Shown here: positions 33,485 to 42,513 of the stretch, in pieces
Layout of the letters: every line of letters begins with the position of its first letter
Position numbering within the stretch: the stretch's first letter is position 1
Assembly: GCF_000719115.1 (NCBI RefSeq)
Contig: NZ_JOEA01000008.1
Coordinates: 62,001 to 126,000, forward strand
From: Lentzea albidocapillata
GTDB taxonomy: Bacteria > Actinomycetota > Actinomycetes > Mycobacteriales > Pseudonocardiaceae
Length of the DNA stretch: 64,000 nucleotides
Direction of reading: 5' to 3'
Program-made: the position numbers and the translations under genes
Notes under the pieces: model-generated
What the model saw: only the letters and a program-made list of their open reading frames with translations
Told to the model about the DNA's origin: nothing
Database searches by the model: none

Positions 33485-33895
33485 GTGACCCCCGACCTGC
33501 CTATCGAGTTCGCCGACGAGCAGCTGCACGTACGGATGGGCATCGAAATCACCCAATGGGATGTTCAGGAGATGATCGGCACGATGCCGGTCAAGGGCAA
33601 CCGCCAGCCGTTCGGCCTGCTGCACGGCGGCGCGAACGCGGTGCTCGCCGAACAGCTGGGCTCAATCGCGTCCGCGATGCACGCCTCCCAGTTCGACTGC
33701 ATCGCCGTCGGACTCGAGTTGTCCTGCACCCATCATCGAGCGGCGCGCGAGGGCACCGTCACCGGCGTGGCGCGCCCGATCCACCTGGGCCGCAGCACGA
33801 CGACGTACGAGATCGTCATGACCGACGAAGACGGCAAGCGCACCTGCACCGCCCGCCTCACGTGTCTCATCCGCCCGAAGCCTCCGGGCGCCTGA
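33485..33895 (+). CDS. PaaI-type hotdog-fold thioesterase
   Basis: The 136-residue protein starts at GTG 33485 with GGAG 7 nt upstream. The hotdog fold is evident: MIGTMPVKGNRQPFGLLHGGANAVLAEQLGSIAS has the HGG motif with the catalytic-type Glu in AEQLGS, followed by GLELSCTHHRAAREGTVTG and YEIVMTDEDGKRTCTARLTCLI. It would hydrolyse an acyl-CoA, often an aromatic one, in the cytoplasm. It is divergent from polA by 55 nt. The same pair, polA plus a PaaI-like thioesterase, is known from other actinobacteria. Confidence 0.93.
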   Translation: MTPDLPIEFADEQLHVRMGIEITQWDVQEMIGTMPVKGNRQPFGLLHGGANAVLAEQLGSIASAMHASQFDCIAVGLELSCTHHRAAREGTVTGVARPIHLGRSTTTYEIVMTDEDGKRTCTARLTCLIRPKPPGA

Positions 33896-33972
33896 GTGCT
33901 GGGGTAAACCACACCCCAGGTCTGCGGTAAGCCCCAGTGTGCGACCAAGATCAGCACGACATCGTTGGCCGC

Positions 33973-35145
33973 ATGACCTTCACGACTCGACTGACAGCAG
34001 CAGTCCTGTGCGGCGCGGTGGTCGCGGCCTCGGTCCCGGCCACCGCCTCCGCCCGCCCGGTCCGCGGCAGCCTCCTCGACGTCGTCCCGGTGTCCACCAT
34101 GGACACCAACCAGTTGGTCGGATACCTGGGGGACCACGCCTTGGACGCCTCGCGCGTCCGCTTCGCCGTGGACGCGAAGCGCATCACGTACCGCACCATC
34201 GACGCCTTCGGGAAACCGACGACGGCGAGCGCCCTGATCGCATTACCGCGCAACGGTGACCGAAAACCCCGGCAGGCCGCCTGGCTGCACGGCACCACCG
34301 GCTACCGGGGCTCGGTCGCCTCGGTGGCGGACGGCAACGACAGAGCCGCCACCTACCTCTTCGCCGCCGCCGGCTACCTCACCACCGCCCCGGACTACCT
34401 GGGCCTGGGCACCGGTCCCGGCCACCACCCGTACGTCGACGCCCCGTCGACCGTCACCGCCTCGGTGGACGCCTTGCGCGCGGCCCGTGAGTTCGCCGCC
34501 CGCCGAGGCCTCCGCCCCGACCCGCGCGTCATGATCACCGGCCACTCGCAGGGCGGCCACGCCGCCATGGCGCTGGGCCAGGCCCTGCAGCGGGGCGCCG
34601 ACCCACGCCTGGAGGTGGGTGCCCTCGCCCCCATCGGCGGCCCGTTCAAGCCGAGCCTCCTCGTGGCCAAGGCGACGAACGACGAGATCTCCAACGGCGT
34701 CGCGTACATGGCGTACTGGACCGTGGCCTGGAACCGCCTGCACCACCTCTACGACGACCCGGCCGAGGCCTTCCGCGACCCTTCGGTCGAGGCGCTCTTC
34801 GACGGCGACCACCGCAACGAGGACATCTTCCCGCACCTGCCGGCGACGATGGGGGAACTCCTGACCGAGTCCTACCTGGACCGCGTCAAGCACCCCACGG
34901 GCATCCTGCGCGCGAAGCTGCGCGAGGCCGACGGCTACTGCGACTGGCGCCCCGCGGTCCCGGTGACGATCTACTCGTCCGCCGGCGACCAGGACACGCT
35001 GCTCGAAACCTCCGCCTACTGCGACCAGCGCCTGAAGCGGCACCACGCCCGCAGCACGCTCGTCGACCTGGGCGCGGACGTGAACCACGGCAAGGCCGCC
35101 AAGCTGGCCTTACCCCGAATCCTGGCCGACTTCGACCGCTCGTAG
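33973..35145 (+). CDS. Secreted lipase-like alpha/beta hydrolase
   Basis: From ATG 33973 the protein is 390 residues with a signal peptide ending ATASA. TAPDYLGLGTGPGHHPYVDAPSTVTASVDALRAAREFA and the nucleophile elbow RVMITGHSQGGHAAMALGQAL (Ser in GHSQGG) match the secretory lipase/LIP group, and the segments DQDTLL and DVNHGKAA supply the Asp and His. It should hydrolyse esters outside the cell. It ends in a strong shared terminator with the liv operon. Confidence 0.85.
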   Translation: MTFTTRLTAAVLCGAVVAASVPATASARPVRGSLLDVVPVSTMDTNQLVGYLGDHALDASRVRFAVDAKRITYRTIDAFGKPTTASALIALPRNGDRKPRQAAWLHGTTGYRGSVASVADGNDRAATYLFAAAGYLTTAPDYLGLGTGPGHHPYVDAPSTVTASVDALRAAREFAARRGLRPDPRVMITGHSQGGHAAMALGQALQRGADPRLEVGALAPIGGPFKPSLLVAKATNDEISNGVAYMAYWTVAWNRLHHLYDDPAEAFRDPSVEALFDGDHRNEDIFPHLPATMGELLTESYLDRVKHPTGILRAKLREADGYCDWRPAVPVTIYSSAGDQDTLLETSAYCDQRLKRHHARSTLVDLGADVNHGKAAKLALPRILADFDRS

Positions 35146-35151
35146 AACGAA

Positions 35152-35183
35152 AGCGGGGCGGAGGAAAATCCCTCCGCCCCGCT
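35152..35183. terminator. Bidirectional terminator
   Basis: Perfect 13-bp arms (AGCGGGGCGGAGG at 35152-35164 and its complement at 35171-35183) around a 6-nt loop lie between the convergent lipase and livF genes. Confidence 0.9.
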
Positions 35184-35198
35184 CCCACAAGCCGAACC

Positions 35199-35915
35199 TC
35201 AGTGAGCCTCACCCAGGTACGCGTCGCGCACCCGCTGGTCGGCCAGGAGCGAGTGCCCCGGACCGTCCAAAGTGGTCTTGCCGAGGTCGATCACGTACCC
35301 GTGGTCCGACAACGCCAGCGCGGCAAGGGCGTTCTGCTCCACCAGAAGGATGGTGGTGCCGAGCGACTGCAGCTCCTTGATGGTGTCGAAGATCTTCTGC
35401 GTCATGATCGGCGAGAGACCCATCGAGGGCTCGTCGAGCATCAGCAGACGGGGCTTCGACATCATCGCGCGGCCGATGGCCAGCATCTGCTGCTCACCAC
35501 CGGAGAAGAGCCCGGCCTTGTTCTGCCGCCGCTCCCCCAGCACGGGGAAGAGGTCGTACACGCGCTGGATGTCGGCCTCGACGCCGTCGTCCTTGCGGAC
35601 GTAGGCACCGAGCTGCAGGTTCTCCTCCACGGTCATCCGCGGGAAGAGCCGGCGGCCCTCGGGGCAGTGGGCGATGCCCTCTCCGAGGATCGCGTGCGCC
35701 GGGTCGTTGTGGATTTCCTTGCCCTGGAACCGGATCGAGCCGGACGTCGGCCGCAACAGACCCGAGATGGTGCGCAGGGTCGTGGTCTTGCCCGCACCGT
35801 TCGAGCCGATCAGCGACACGATCTGGCCGGCCTCGACCGTGAACGAGATGTCGCGGACAGCCTCGATCGCGCCGTACGAGACGGAGAGGTTGCGGACTTC
35901 GAGCAGCGCGGTCAT
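35199..35915 (-). CDS. livF: Branched-chain amino acid ABC transporter ATPase LivF
   Basis: The 238-residue protein has all ABC motifs: Walker A GSNGAGKTT, the Q-loop, the signature GLFSGGEQQMLAIGRAMM and Walker B LLMLDEPSMGLSP. MTQKIFDTIKELQSLGTTILLVEQNALAALALSDHGYVIDLGKTTLDG is a typical LivF ending. It hydrolyses ATP together with LivG to drive uptake of leucine, isoleucine and valine or related amino acids. Its start overlaps the livG stop (ATGA). Confidence 0.95.
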   Translation of the reverse strand: MTALLEVRNLSVSYGAIEAVRDISFTVEAGQIVSLIGSNGAGKTTTLRTISGLLRPTSGSIRFQGKEIHNDPAHAILGEGIAHCPEGRRLFPRMTVEENLQLGAYVRKDDGVEADIQRVYDLFPVLGERRQNKAGLFSGGEQQMLAIGRAMMSKPRLLMLDEPSMGLSPIMTQKIFDTIKELQSLGTTILLVEQNALAALALSDHGYVIDLGKTTLDGPGHSLLADQRVRDAYLGEAH

Positions 35916-36733
35916 GCCTGCTCCTCCTCAACAGAAGCAGCGGCGGCCTCGACGTCGTGCTGGACTTCCTCCGGGGGCTTGCCGAGGTAGGCCTCGATCA
36001 CCCGCGGATCCGCCCGCACGACCTCGGGGCTGCCCTCGACGAGCAGTTCGCCCTGCACGAGCACGGAAACCGAGTCGCACAGCCCGAAGATGAACTTGAT
36101 GTCGTGCTCGATGACCACGACGGACACACCCGTGTCGCGGATGCGGAAGATCAGCTGCTGCGTCGCTTCCGTCTCCTGCGGGTTCATACCCGCGGTGGGC
36201 TCGTCCAGCAGCAGCACCGCCGGGTCCGTCGCCAACGCGCGCGCGATCTCCAGACGGCGCTGGTCGCCGTACGGGAGGTTGCGCGAGAGCTCGTCATCGA
36301 CGCCGTTCAGACCGACGAACGCGAGCAGCTCCCGCGACCGCTCGCGAGCGGCCTTCTCACCGCGCTGGTACGCCGGGCCGTGGAACAGCGAGGCCAGCGG
36401 GCCCTGCTTCATCCGCACGTGGCGGCCGACCATGACGTTCTCCAGCACGGTCATGCTGGGGAACAGGCGGATGTTCTGGAACGTGCGGGCCACGCCCGCG
36501 TCCGTCACCTTCGCCGGGTCGCCGGGCAGGATGTTGCCCTTGAGCAACACCTCGCCGGTGGTCGGCGTGTACAGACCCGTCAGGCAGTTGAAGAACGTCG
36601 TCTTCCCCGCGCCGTTCGGACCGATCAGACCGACGATCTTGCCTTCTTCGAGCGTCAGGGTGACGCCCTTCAACGCCTTGAGGCCACCGAAGACCATCGA
36701 GACGTCACGCGCCTCCAATACCGGAGTGCTCAT
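35912..36733 (-). CDS. livG: Branched-chain amino acid ABC transporter ATPase LivG
   Basis: The 273-residue protein has Walker A GPNGAGKTTFFNCLTG, the RTFQNIRLF Q-loop region typical of LivG, the LivG-specific signature RNLPYGDQRRLEIARALATDP and Walker B LLLDEPTAGMNPQE. The C-terminal VAAAASVEEEQA tail is acidic. It pairs with LivF. Start and stop overlap livM and livF by 4 nt, so the operon is translationally coupled. Confidence 0.95.
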   Translation of the reverse strand: MSTPVLEARDVSMVFGGLKALKGVTLTLEEGKIVGLIGPNGAGKTTFFNCLTGLYTPTTGEVLLKGNILPGDPAKVTDAGVARTFQNIRLFPSMTVLENVMVGRHVRMKQGPLASLFHGPAYQRGEKAARERSRELLAFVGLNGVDDELSRNLPYGDQRRLEIARALATDPAVLLLDEPTAGMNPQETEATQQLIFRIRDTGVSVVVIEHDIKFIFGLCDSVSVLVQGELLVEGSPEVVRADPRVIEAYLGKPPEEVQHDVEAAAASVEEEQA

Positions 36734-38442
36734 GCTTTCTTCGCCTCCACATGCGCCTCTTCGGCATTCTCGTCGGCGCGTTCGACCATCTCAGCGCGCC
36801 TGTGCGCATCGGGGATCAGGCCGACCGGCCGGAACCGCATGATCAGGATCAGCGCGAGGCCGAAGATCATGAGGCGGTAGTCCTCGAAGTCGCGGAGCTT
36901 CTCGGGCAGCACGAACAGCAGCGCGGCACCGAGAACGGCGCCGGGGATCGAGCCCATGCCGCCGAGGATGACCGCCGCGAGCAGCGTGATCGACTCGAGG
37001 AACTTGAACGATTCGTAGGACACAGTGCCGTTCTTGTGCGCGAACACCGCACCCGCGAGGCCCGCCAGCATGGCACCGATGAGGAACGCGAGGATCTTCA
37101 TCTTGCCGGTGCGGATGCCCATCGCGCGGGCGGCGTCCTCGTCCTCACGGATCGCGATCCACGCACGGCCGATGCGGCTGAACTTGAGGTTCGCGAACAC
37201 CGCCATCGTCGCCGCGACGAGCAGCACGATGAGGACGTAGTAGAGAACACCGGCGGGCAGCTTCACCGCGCCGATCGAGATCGACTTGTTGAACTCCGCG
37301 CCGAACAGCGACAGCGCCGGAACACCGGGGATCGCGTTGGAGCCGTTGGTGAAGCCACCGATGTCGTTCTGCGCGGAGCGGGTGAAGATCTCACCGAACG
37401 CCAGCGTCACGATCGCCAGGTAGTCACCGCGGACCCGCAGCGTCGGCGAACCGACGATCGCGCCGAAGATGCCGGCCACGACGGCCGCGATCACGGCGGC
37501 GACGGGGAACGGCAGGGAAAAGCCGAAGTACGCGGTGGCGGCACCGGAGAAGTTCGCCGCCACGAGGGCACCGATGCCCATGAACGCCACGTACCCGAGG
37601 TCGAGCAGACCCGCGAGGCCGACGACGATGTTCAGACCGATCGCGGTGGCGGCGTAGATGCCGATGTTCGCCGCGACGGTCATCCAGTACTCGTTGCCCG
37701 CCTCGGTGAACGGCAACAGCAACGCGCACGCCGCCAGCACGATCACGCTGAACACGCGGTGCTGCTCGGACAGTGCCGAGAGCCAGCGGACGTAGCCGAC
37801 GCCGCTCAGTGCGCCGATCACACCGGCCGCGAACCCGAGGAACGACAGGAAGACCGCGCCCGCGTACGGGTTGGCGGTACCGACGCCACCGGTGGTCAGC
37901 ATCGCGGCGACGGCGTAGAGCACCGCGCCGAACGACAGAAGCAGCACCAGGTACGCGACCGGGGTGGAGATCTTGAACTTCCACTCGCCCACCGGCTCGA
38001 TGCCGATGCCGTAGCCCGCGAGGATCGTCAGCACGCCGGCGACGAGGCCGACGACACCACCGAACGCGGTCGCACCGTCGAGGGCCGTGATGGCGCCGAG
38101 GCCACCGCCCTTGACCGTGATGTAGAGGGCGTTGATGAACGACACGGCCGTGAGGCCCCAGCCGAGCGCCCGGACGACGCGGCCCTTGGACGGGACCGGC
38201 GCGAACGCCGCGACCAGGACGAGGACGCCCAGCACCAGGAGGTGCCAGCGGAATCCGGTGACCAGGAACGGGGCGTCGAAGAACTGCAGCGTCGACTTGT
38301 CAGGCCAGTTGCCGTCGTTGAGAACGAACGTGACCCACGGCAGCAGCGCCGCGACGATGCCGAGGACGCCGCCGGCGGCCGCGAAAGGCTTGCCGAGGGG
38401 TGCGAGCGCGGAGCGCTTCGCAGAAGTGTCGACCGTACTCAT
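36730..38442 (-). CDS. livM: Branched-chain amino acid ABC transporter permease LivM with extra N-terminal membrane domain
   Basis: The 570-residue protein is much longer than the usual 320-400 residues of LivM. The C-terminal 320 residues (ANIGIYAATAIGLNIVVGLAGLLDLGYVAFMGIGALVAA... IAIREDEDAARAMGIRTGKMKILAFLIGAMLAGLAGAVFAHKNG) are a complete LivM permease. The N-terminal 250 residues add about six helices, with LALLPWVTFVL, LLVLGVLVLVAAFAPV and VAYLVLLLSFGAVLYAV. The extension is a real open frame with good codon use. It overlaps livH and livG by 4 nt at each end. Confidence 0.93.
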   Translation of the reverse strand: MSTVDTSAKRSALAPLGKPFAAAGGVLGIVAALLPWVTFVLNDGNWPDKSTLQFFDAPFLVTGFRWHLLVLGVLVLVAAFAPVPSKGRVVRALGWGLTAVSFINALYITVKGGGLGAITALDGATAFGGVVGLVAGVLTILAGYGIGIEPVGEWKFKISTPVAYLVLLLSFGAVLYAVAAMLTTGGVGTANPYAGAVFLSFLGFAAGVIGALSGVGYVRWLSALSEQHRVFSVIVLAACALLLPFTEAGNEYWMTVAANIGIYAATAIGLNIVVGLAGLLDLGYVAFMGIGALVAANFSGAATAYFGFSLPFPVAAVIAAVVAGIFGAIVGSPTLRVRGDYLAIVTLAFGEIFTRSAQNDIGGFTNGSNAIPGVPALSLFGAEFNKSISIGAVKLPAGVLYYVLIVLLVAATMAVFANLKFSRIGRAWIAIREDEDAARAMGIRTGKMKILAFLIGAMLAGLAGAVFAHKNGTVSYESFKFLESITLLAAVILGGMGSIPGAVLGAALLFVLPEKLRDFEDYRLMIFGLALILIMRFRPVGLIPDAHRRAEMVERADENAEEAHVEAKKA

Positions 38443-39353
38443 GCGCGCACCCTTTCCGGCTCACCGAACAGACCCTGCGGGCGGAAGACGAGCACGAGGA
38501 TCAGCACGACGAAGATCCACACGTAGTCGTACTGGGTGCCGCCCGGCATGTACTGACCGGCAACGGTCTTGATCAGACCGATGATGAACGCGCCGATGAC
38601 CGCGCCGCGGATGCTGCCGACGCCGCCCAGGACGGCCGCCGTGAAGGCGAAGATGCCGTTCTGGAAGCCCATGTCGATGTTGATGTTGTTCAGGTAGCCG
38701 CCGAACATGATGCCCGCTACACCGGCGAGAACAGCGCCGATGATGAACGTCAGCACGATCACGCGGTCGGGGTTGACACCCATGAGCTTCGCGGTGTCGG
38801 GGTCCTGCGCGGTCGCTCGCATCGCGCGACCCATGCGGGAGCGGTTGATGTAGGTCTGCAGGATGACGGCGAGGCCCACGGAGAGCACGACGAGCATGAC
38901 GCCGGTCCACGAGATGTTGACCGTGCCGATCGTCAGGTTGCCCTCGGGGAAGACCTTCGGGTACGGCAGGTTGGACTTGGCGTTCGGGTAGAAGACGCGC
39001 ACGGCCTCCTGCAGGAACACGGACACGCCGAGCGCTGTGATGAGCGGTGCGAGCCGTGGTGCGTTACGCAGCGGCCGGTAGGCGAACCGTTCCATGATCA
39101 CGGCAACGATGACCGCCACCACGATGCCGCCGGCGAACATGAGCGGCAGGGCCACGGCAGGCGACTTCTTGAGATCGTCAGGAAGAAGCGTGAACGTGGC
39201 GAGGCCTCCGTACGAGGCCACCATGAAAACCTCGCCGTGGGCGAAGTTGATCAGCTGGATGATGCCGTACACCATCGTGTACCCGAGGGCAATCAGGGCG
39301 ATCAACGCACCCTGAATGACCCCGTTGGCCAGCTGTTGGAGCAGGACTGACAC
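38439..39353 (-). CDS. livH: Branched-chain amino acid ABC transporter permease LivH
   Basis: The 304-residue protein starts at GTG 39353. GVIQGALIALIALGYTMVYGIIQLINFAHGEVFMVASYGG is the conserved LivH opening, and the later GRAMRATAQDPDTAKLMGVNPDRVIVLTFIIGAVLAGVAGIMFG is the EAA-type coupling region. Eight or so helices are visible. It pairs with LivM to form the channel. A hairpin lies between it and the binding-protein gene. Confidence 0.95.
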   Translation of the reverse strand: MSVLLQQLANGVIQGALIALIALGYTMVYGIIQLINFAHGEVFMVASYGGLATFTLLPDDLKKSPAVALPLMFAGGIVVAVIVAVIMERFAYRPLRNAPRLAPLITALGVSVFLQEAVRVFYPNAKSNLPYPKVFPEGNLTIGTVNISWTGVMLVVLSVGLAVILQTYINRSRMGRAMRATAQDPDTAKLMGVNPDRVIVLTFIIGAVLAGVAGIMFGGYLNNINIDMGFQNGIFAFTAAVLGGVGSIRGAVIGAFIIGLIKTVAGQYMPGGTQYDYVWIFVVLILVLVFRPQGLFGEPERVRA

Positions 39354-39367
39354 GACTACCTCCGTAG

Positions 39368-39404
39368 ACGGCGGGGGCGAGCAAAGAACGCCCGCCCCCG
39401 CCGT
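39368..39404 (-). terminator. livK-livH intergenic hairpin (attenuator)
   Basis: Perfect 12-bp arms (ACGGCGGGGGCG at 39368-39379, complement at 39393-39404) lie between livK and livH. No U run follows in the operon direction, so it probably lowers rather than stops downstream transcription, or protects livK mRNA. Confidence 0.65.
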
Positions 39405-39429
39405 GGCTCAATCAGTTTTTCGGTAGTCG

Positions 39430-40659
39430 TCAGCCGGTGTACGTGCCGGTCTGAACGTCCTTCCACTTGGCCGAGGTGACCTGGTAGACGGTCAGCACCT
39501 TGTTCGTGCTGTCGCCGTACTCGTCGAACTTGATCTCGCCGGTGGCACCGGAGGCGGTGTAGGCAGCGACGTTGGTCAGCATGGCGTCACGCTTCGACTC
39601 GTCCCAGGCAGCGCCACCCTCGAGGGACTTGGCGAGGCCACCGATGATCGAGTTCGTGGCGTCGTAGGAGAACGCACCGTAGGCGGCGTAGTCCTCCTTG
39701 CCGAACTTCGCCTTGTACGCGTCGACGAACGCCTTGGCCGTGGCCAGGGACTCGGTCGGGGCACCGACGGAGGTGGCGAGGTCGCCCTCCTTGCCGCCGA
39801 GCTCGATGTACTTGCCGTCGAAGATGCCGTCGCCGCCCATCAGCGGAACGTCGAGGCCGCTGTCCTTCATCTGCTTGGACAGCGGGCCGGCGACCGGGTA
39901 CTCGCCGCCGTAGTAGACGGCCTCCGGGCCGAGGGCCTTGATCTTGGCGATGACGCCGGAGAAGTCGGTGTCCTTCTCGCCGACCTTCTCGGAGCCGACG
40001 ATCGTGCCGCCCTTCTTGGCGACCTGCTTGGACAGCTCGGCGGCGAGGCCCTCACCATAGGTCTTGCCGTCGGTGATGATGGCGATCTTCTTCTTGCCGG
40101 CCTTCTCGACGAGGTAGTTGGCCGCGTACGGCCCCTGCAGGTCGTCGGTGGTGCAGACGCGGAAGTAGTTGTCGAACTGACGCTTCGGGGCCGTCAGGAA
40201 GTCATTGCCCCTGGTCAGCGTCGGGCTGGTGTTGGCGGGCGACACCATGGGGATCTTCTTGTCCCGCAGGATCGGCTGCACGGTCTGGGCGACCGACGAG
40301 TTCAGCGTGCCGACGACACCGACGACGTTCGGGTCGGTCGACAGCTTCGTGGCGGCCTGGGCACCCTTGGCGGGGTTGGCCTCGTCGTCCTGGGCGGACA
40401 CGGTCAGCTTGAAGCCCGGAACCGTGCACTTCTTGTTCGCCTCGTCCACGGCGAGCTCGGCGGACTGCTTGATGCCGACGCCGAGAGCGGACAGGTTCCC
40501 GGACAACGGGGCGACAACACCGACGGTCAGAGTGCCCTTCGACGTGTCGCAGCTGCCCCCGTTGGTGCCGCCGCCCTCGGTCTTGTTCGAGCCACAGGCT
40601 GCAAGAACAAGCAGCGAGGCGCCGACGATCGCTGCGGACTTCACAGAGTGCTTACGCAC
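39430..40659 (-). CDS. livK: Branched-chain amino acid substrate-binding lipoprotein
   Basis: The 409-residue protein starts at GTG 40659 with AGGAGG 8 nt upstream. A lipobox LLVLAAC gives lipidated Cys22. The Leu/Ile/Val-binding fold is clear: LTVGVVAPLSGNLSALGVGIKQSAELAVDEAN, VVGVVGTLNSSVAQTVQPILRDKKIPMVSPANTSPTLT and KKIAIITDGKTYGEGLAAELSKQ. It captures amino acids outside the membrane for LivHM. It is first in the operon and separated from livH by a hairpin, which fits the usual excess of binding protein. Confidence 0.95.
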   Translation of the reverse strand: MRKHSVKSAAIVGASLLVLAACGSNKTEGGGTNGGSCDTSKGTLTVGVVAPLSGNLSALGVGIKQSAELAVDEANKKCTVPGFKLTVSAQDDEANPAKGAQAATKLSTDPNVVGVVGTLNSSVAQTVQPILRDKKIPMVSPANTSPTLTRGNDFLTAPKRQFDNYFRVCTTDDLQGPYAANYLVEKAGKKKIAIITDGKTYGEGLAAELSKQVAKKGGTIVGSEKVGEKDTDFSGVIAKIKALGPEAVYYGGEYPVAGPLSKQMKDSGLDVPLMGGDGIFDGKYIELGGKEGDLATSVGAPTESLATAKAFVDAYKAKFGKEDYAAYGAFSYDATNSIIGGLAKSLEGGAAWDESKRDAMLTNVAAYTASGATGEIKFDEYGDSTNKVLTVYQVTSAKWKDVQTGTYTG

Positions 40660-40751
40660 GTGATGTCCCTCCTATATCCCTGCTCCCGGCCACGCGAGAT
40701 CTCCGCGCGCCGCTCCATCACCCTCTCCTGAGGGATGGCCGGAACCTAGGC

Positions 40752-40815
40752 GATGACTGTGACCGCAGTCATCAAAGCCAATGGGCTCGTGACCATAACG
40801 CAACGCGGCGTTATG
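40752..40815. promoter_or_regulatory. Twin inverted repeats and GlnR-like box upstream of livK
   Basis: Two repeats with 8-bp arms and 6-nt spacers occur: GATGACTG/CAGTCATC (40752-40773) and CATAACGC/GCGTTATG (40794-40815). GTGAC-N6-GCAAC at 40789-40804 fits the GlnR consensus GTNAC-N6-GNAAC. They lie in the 225-nt gap to the divergent gene. Confidence 0.5.
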
Positions 40816-40884
40816 TTTTACTTAAGCAATCTCACAGCCTGTAACCTTCGTTCACTCTTTGGACGGCTGCCATAACGAGGACGT

Positions 40885-42513
40885 ATGACTCCGCGTCGCC
40901 GGGTGATCGCCGCGTTGGGCATCGTCGCGGTTCTGGTCGCCTCGGTGCTGGTACTGCGCGCCACCGATGATGCCTCGAAGAAGCCCAGTTCAGAGGCCGT
41001 TCGCTTAACTAAGTACACGGCGGATTTCGTCGAGGTTTCGCCTCAGCCGGCGCGGCCCAGCCCTCCGTCCACCGTTTGGAGCAGCGACGGACGGGTCCAA
41101 TGGGCTCCCGTGGACGGCGCGGCAGGCTACGAGGTCGCCGGGAAACTCGTCGCGTCTCCTGAGGCCGCGGGCTCCGGACGGCCCGAGGTGCGCGCCGTGG
41201 ACGCCTTCGGCCAGCGATCCCAGCCGGTCAAGGCGGAGGAACGTCCGAGCGACGACAGCTGGCGCCAGAAGATCAACGGCTGGATCGACGACTTCGACGA
41301 CACGTTCCTGGAACGCCGCTACCACCTGAGCGGGCGGAGGGGGTGTGTGAACCCCGGCTCGGGCTCGGGCGGCCGCCTGGTGCTCGACATGCCGTGCGGC
41401 AACGACACGGCCGTGTTGCGCGCACGGTCGCTTCTGCAGTTGAACGAGTCGGGCGAACTGGGCCGCGTGGCCGTGGTGACGGACGCGGCGGGACCGCGCG
41501 GGAAGCTCGTGCTCGACCTGGTCCCCGGAACCCCCGATCGCCTCGGACCCATACCTCCTCCTGATGCGATCCGTGTGGTGGTGGACGACTCCGTGGCCCC
41601 CGGAACGCGCGGTGCAGGCGTTCTGCATCGATTCGAAGCGGTGCTGACAGATAACGATGTGCGCGTTGTGCAAGATGGCGTGCAGATCGCGACGGTGCCG
41701 GGCCCGCCGAAGTGGCGTGAGGCGAGCGTGTTGATCAGCGTGACCCCGCCGCCCAGCTATCCCGGACGTGTGGAGATCGACGCTGTGGGCATCACCGGTT
41801 CGCGTGGCCCGGCGGACGAGGTGATCGAGACACCGCTGGTGGCGGGGACGTTGCGCGTGCTCGAACCCGACGAGGAGGCGCCAAGCGTCGGCGTAGCGCG
41901 CGCACCGTTGCGTGCGGCCCCTTCAGCTCGATTGCGAACGACGGTGCGGTTCGGCGACGGCGGCGACCCGAACGGCCTGGTCGCGGAGCTCGGACCGGCG
42001 AAGCTGCCGTTGCGGCCGGTGGTGAGCGGCTGGTCGGCGGCGGAGGACAGCGAGTTGACGCTGGCCGGGGACGTGCCCGCCGAGTTACTCGGAGAGGCCG
42101 GGCCGCACGCGCTGACGCCGTTCGTACTGCGAATGCCCGGTGCGTCGCAGGCCCAGGTGCTGGAGAGCTACCTGGAGGTGCCGGGCCGGTCGCCGGTGAA
42201 GCTGGAGAACGCCCCGGACGAGCCGCCGCCCGTTCTGCCCGTCATGACCGCTGAGTTCGCCGCTACGGGCCCGAACGACACAACGCTGGTGGTCACCCTC
42301 GACGCCTCCTCCGCACGCTCGGTGGCACCGATAGCGGGCTTCGAGGTGTACGTGGACAGCTCTCTCGCGGCGACCGTGCCGATGCCCGGCGGCATAGGTG
42401 GCCGGCACGAGCTGCTGCTCTCGCTGAAAGGCAGCCACCACGTCGAAGTCCGCCTGCGCCCCGAGGATCCGGGGCGGCAGACGGACTCCGTGTGGCTCGA
42501 ACTCAGACGCTGA
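40885..42513 (+). CDS. Large membrane-anchored extracytoplasmic protein, unknown
   Basis: The 542-residue protein starts at ATG 40885 with a basic N-terminus and one hydrophobic helix (VIAALGIVAVLVASVLVL), which acts as an anchor or uncleaved signal. The rest is beta-rich. Around residues 125-260, INGWIDDFDDTFLERRYHLSGRRGCVNPGSGSGGRLVLDMPCGNDTAVLRARSLLQ suggests a concanavalin-like jelly roll with a Cys pair, but that is weak. A later fibronectin-like part (FEVYVDSSLAATVPMPGG) ends the chain. I do not know its role. It abuts the ANTAR gene stop to stop. Confidence 0.7.
   Translation: MTPRRRVIAALGIVAVLVASVLVLRATDDASKKPSSEAVRLTKYTADFVEVSPQPARPSPPSTVWSSDGRVQWAPVDGAAGYEVAGKLVASPEAAGSGRPEVRAVDAFGQRSQPVKAEERPSDDSWRQKINGWIDDFDDTFLERRYHLSGRRGCVNPGSGSGGRLVLDMPCGNDTAVLRARSLLQLNESGELGRVAVVTDAAGPRGKLVLDLVPGTPDRLGPIPPPDAIRVVVDDSVAPGTRGAGVLHRFEAVLTDNDVRVVQDGVQIATVPGPPKWREASVLISVTPPPSYPGRVEIDAVGITGSRGPADEVIETPLVAGTLRVLEPDEEAPSVGVARAPLRAAPSARLRTTVRFGDGGDPNGLVAELGPAKLPLRPVVSGWSAAEDSELTLAGDVPAELLGEAGPHALTPFVLRMPGASQAQVLESYLEVPGRSPVKLENAPDEPPPVLPVMTAEFAATGPNDTTLVVTLDASSARSVAPIAGFEVYVDSSLAATVPMPGGIGGRHELLLSLKGSHHVEVRLRPEDPGRQTDSVWLELRR

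Noticed and set aside
36751..38526. 591-residue plus-strand frame over livM
   Set aside because: It is antisense to livM and extremely rich in Asp, Arg and Gln.
39368..39420. livK-livH hairpin as a plus-strand terminator, since a T run follows it on that strand
   Set aside because: No plus-strand gene leads into it; the operon runs on the minus strand.
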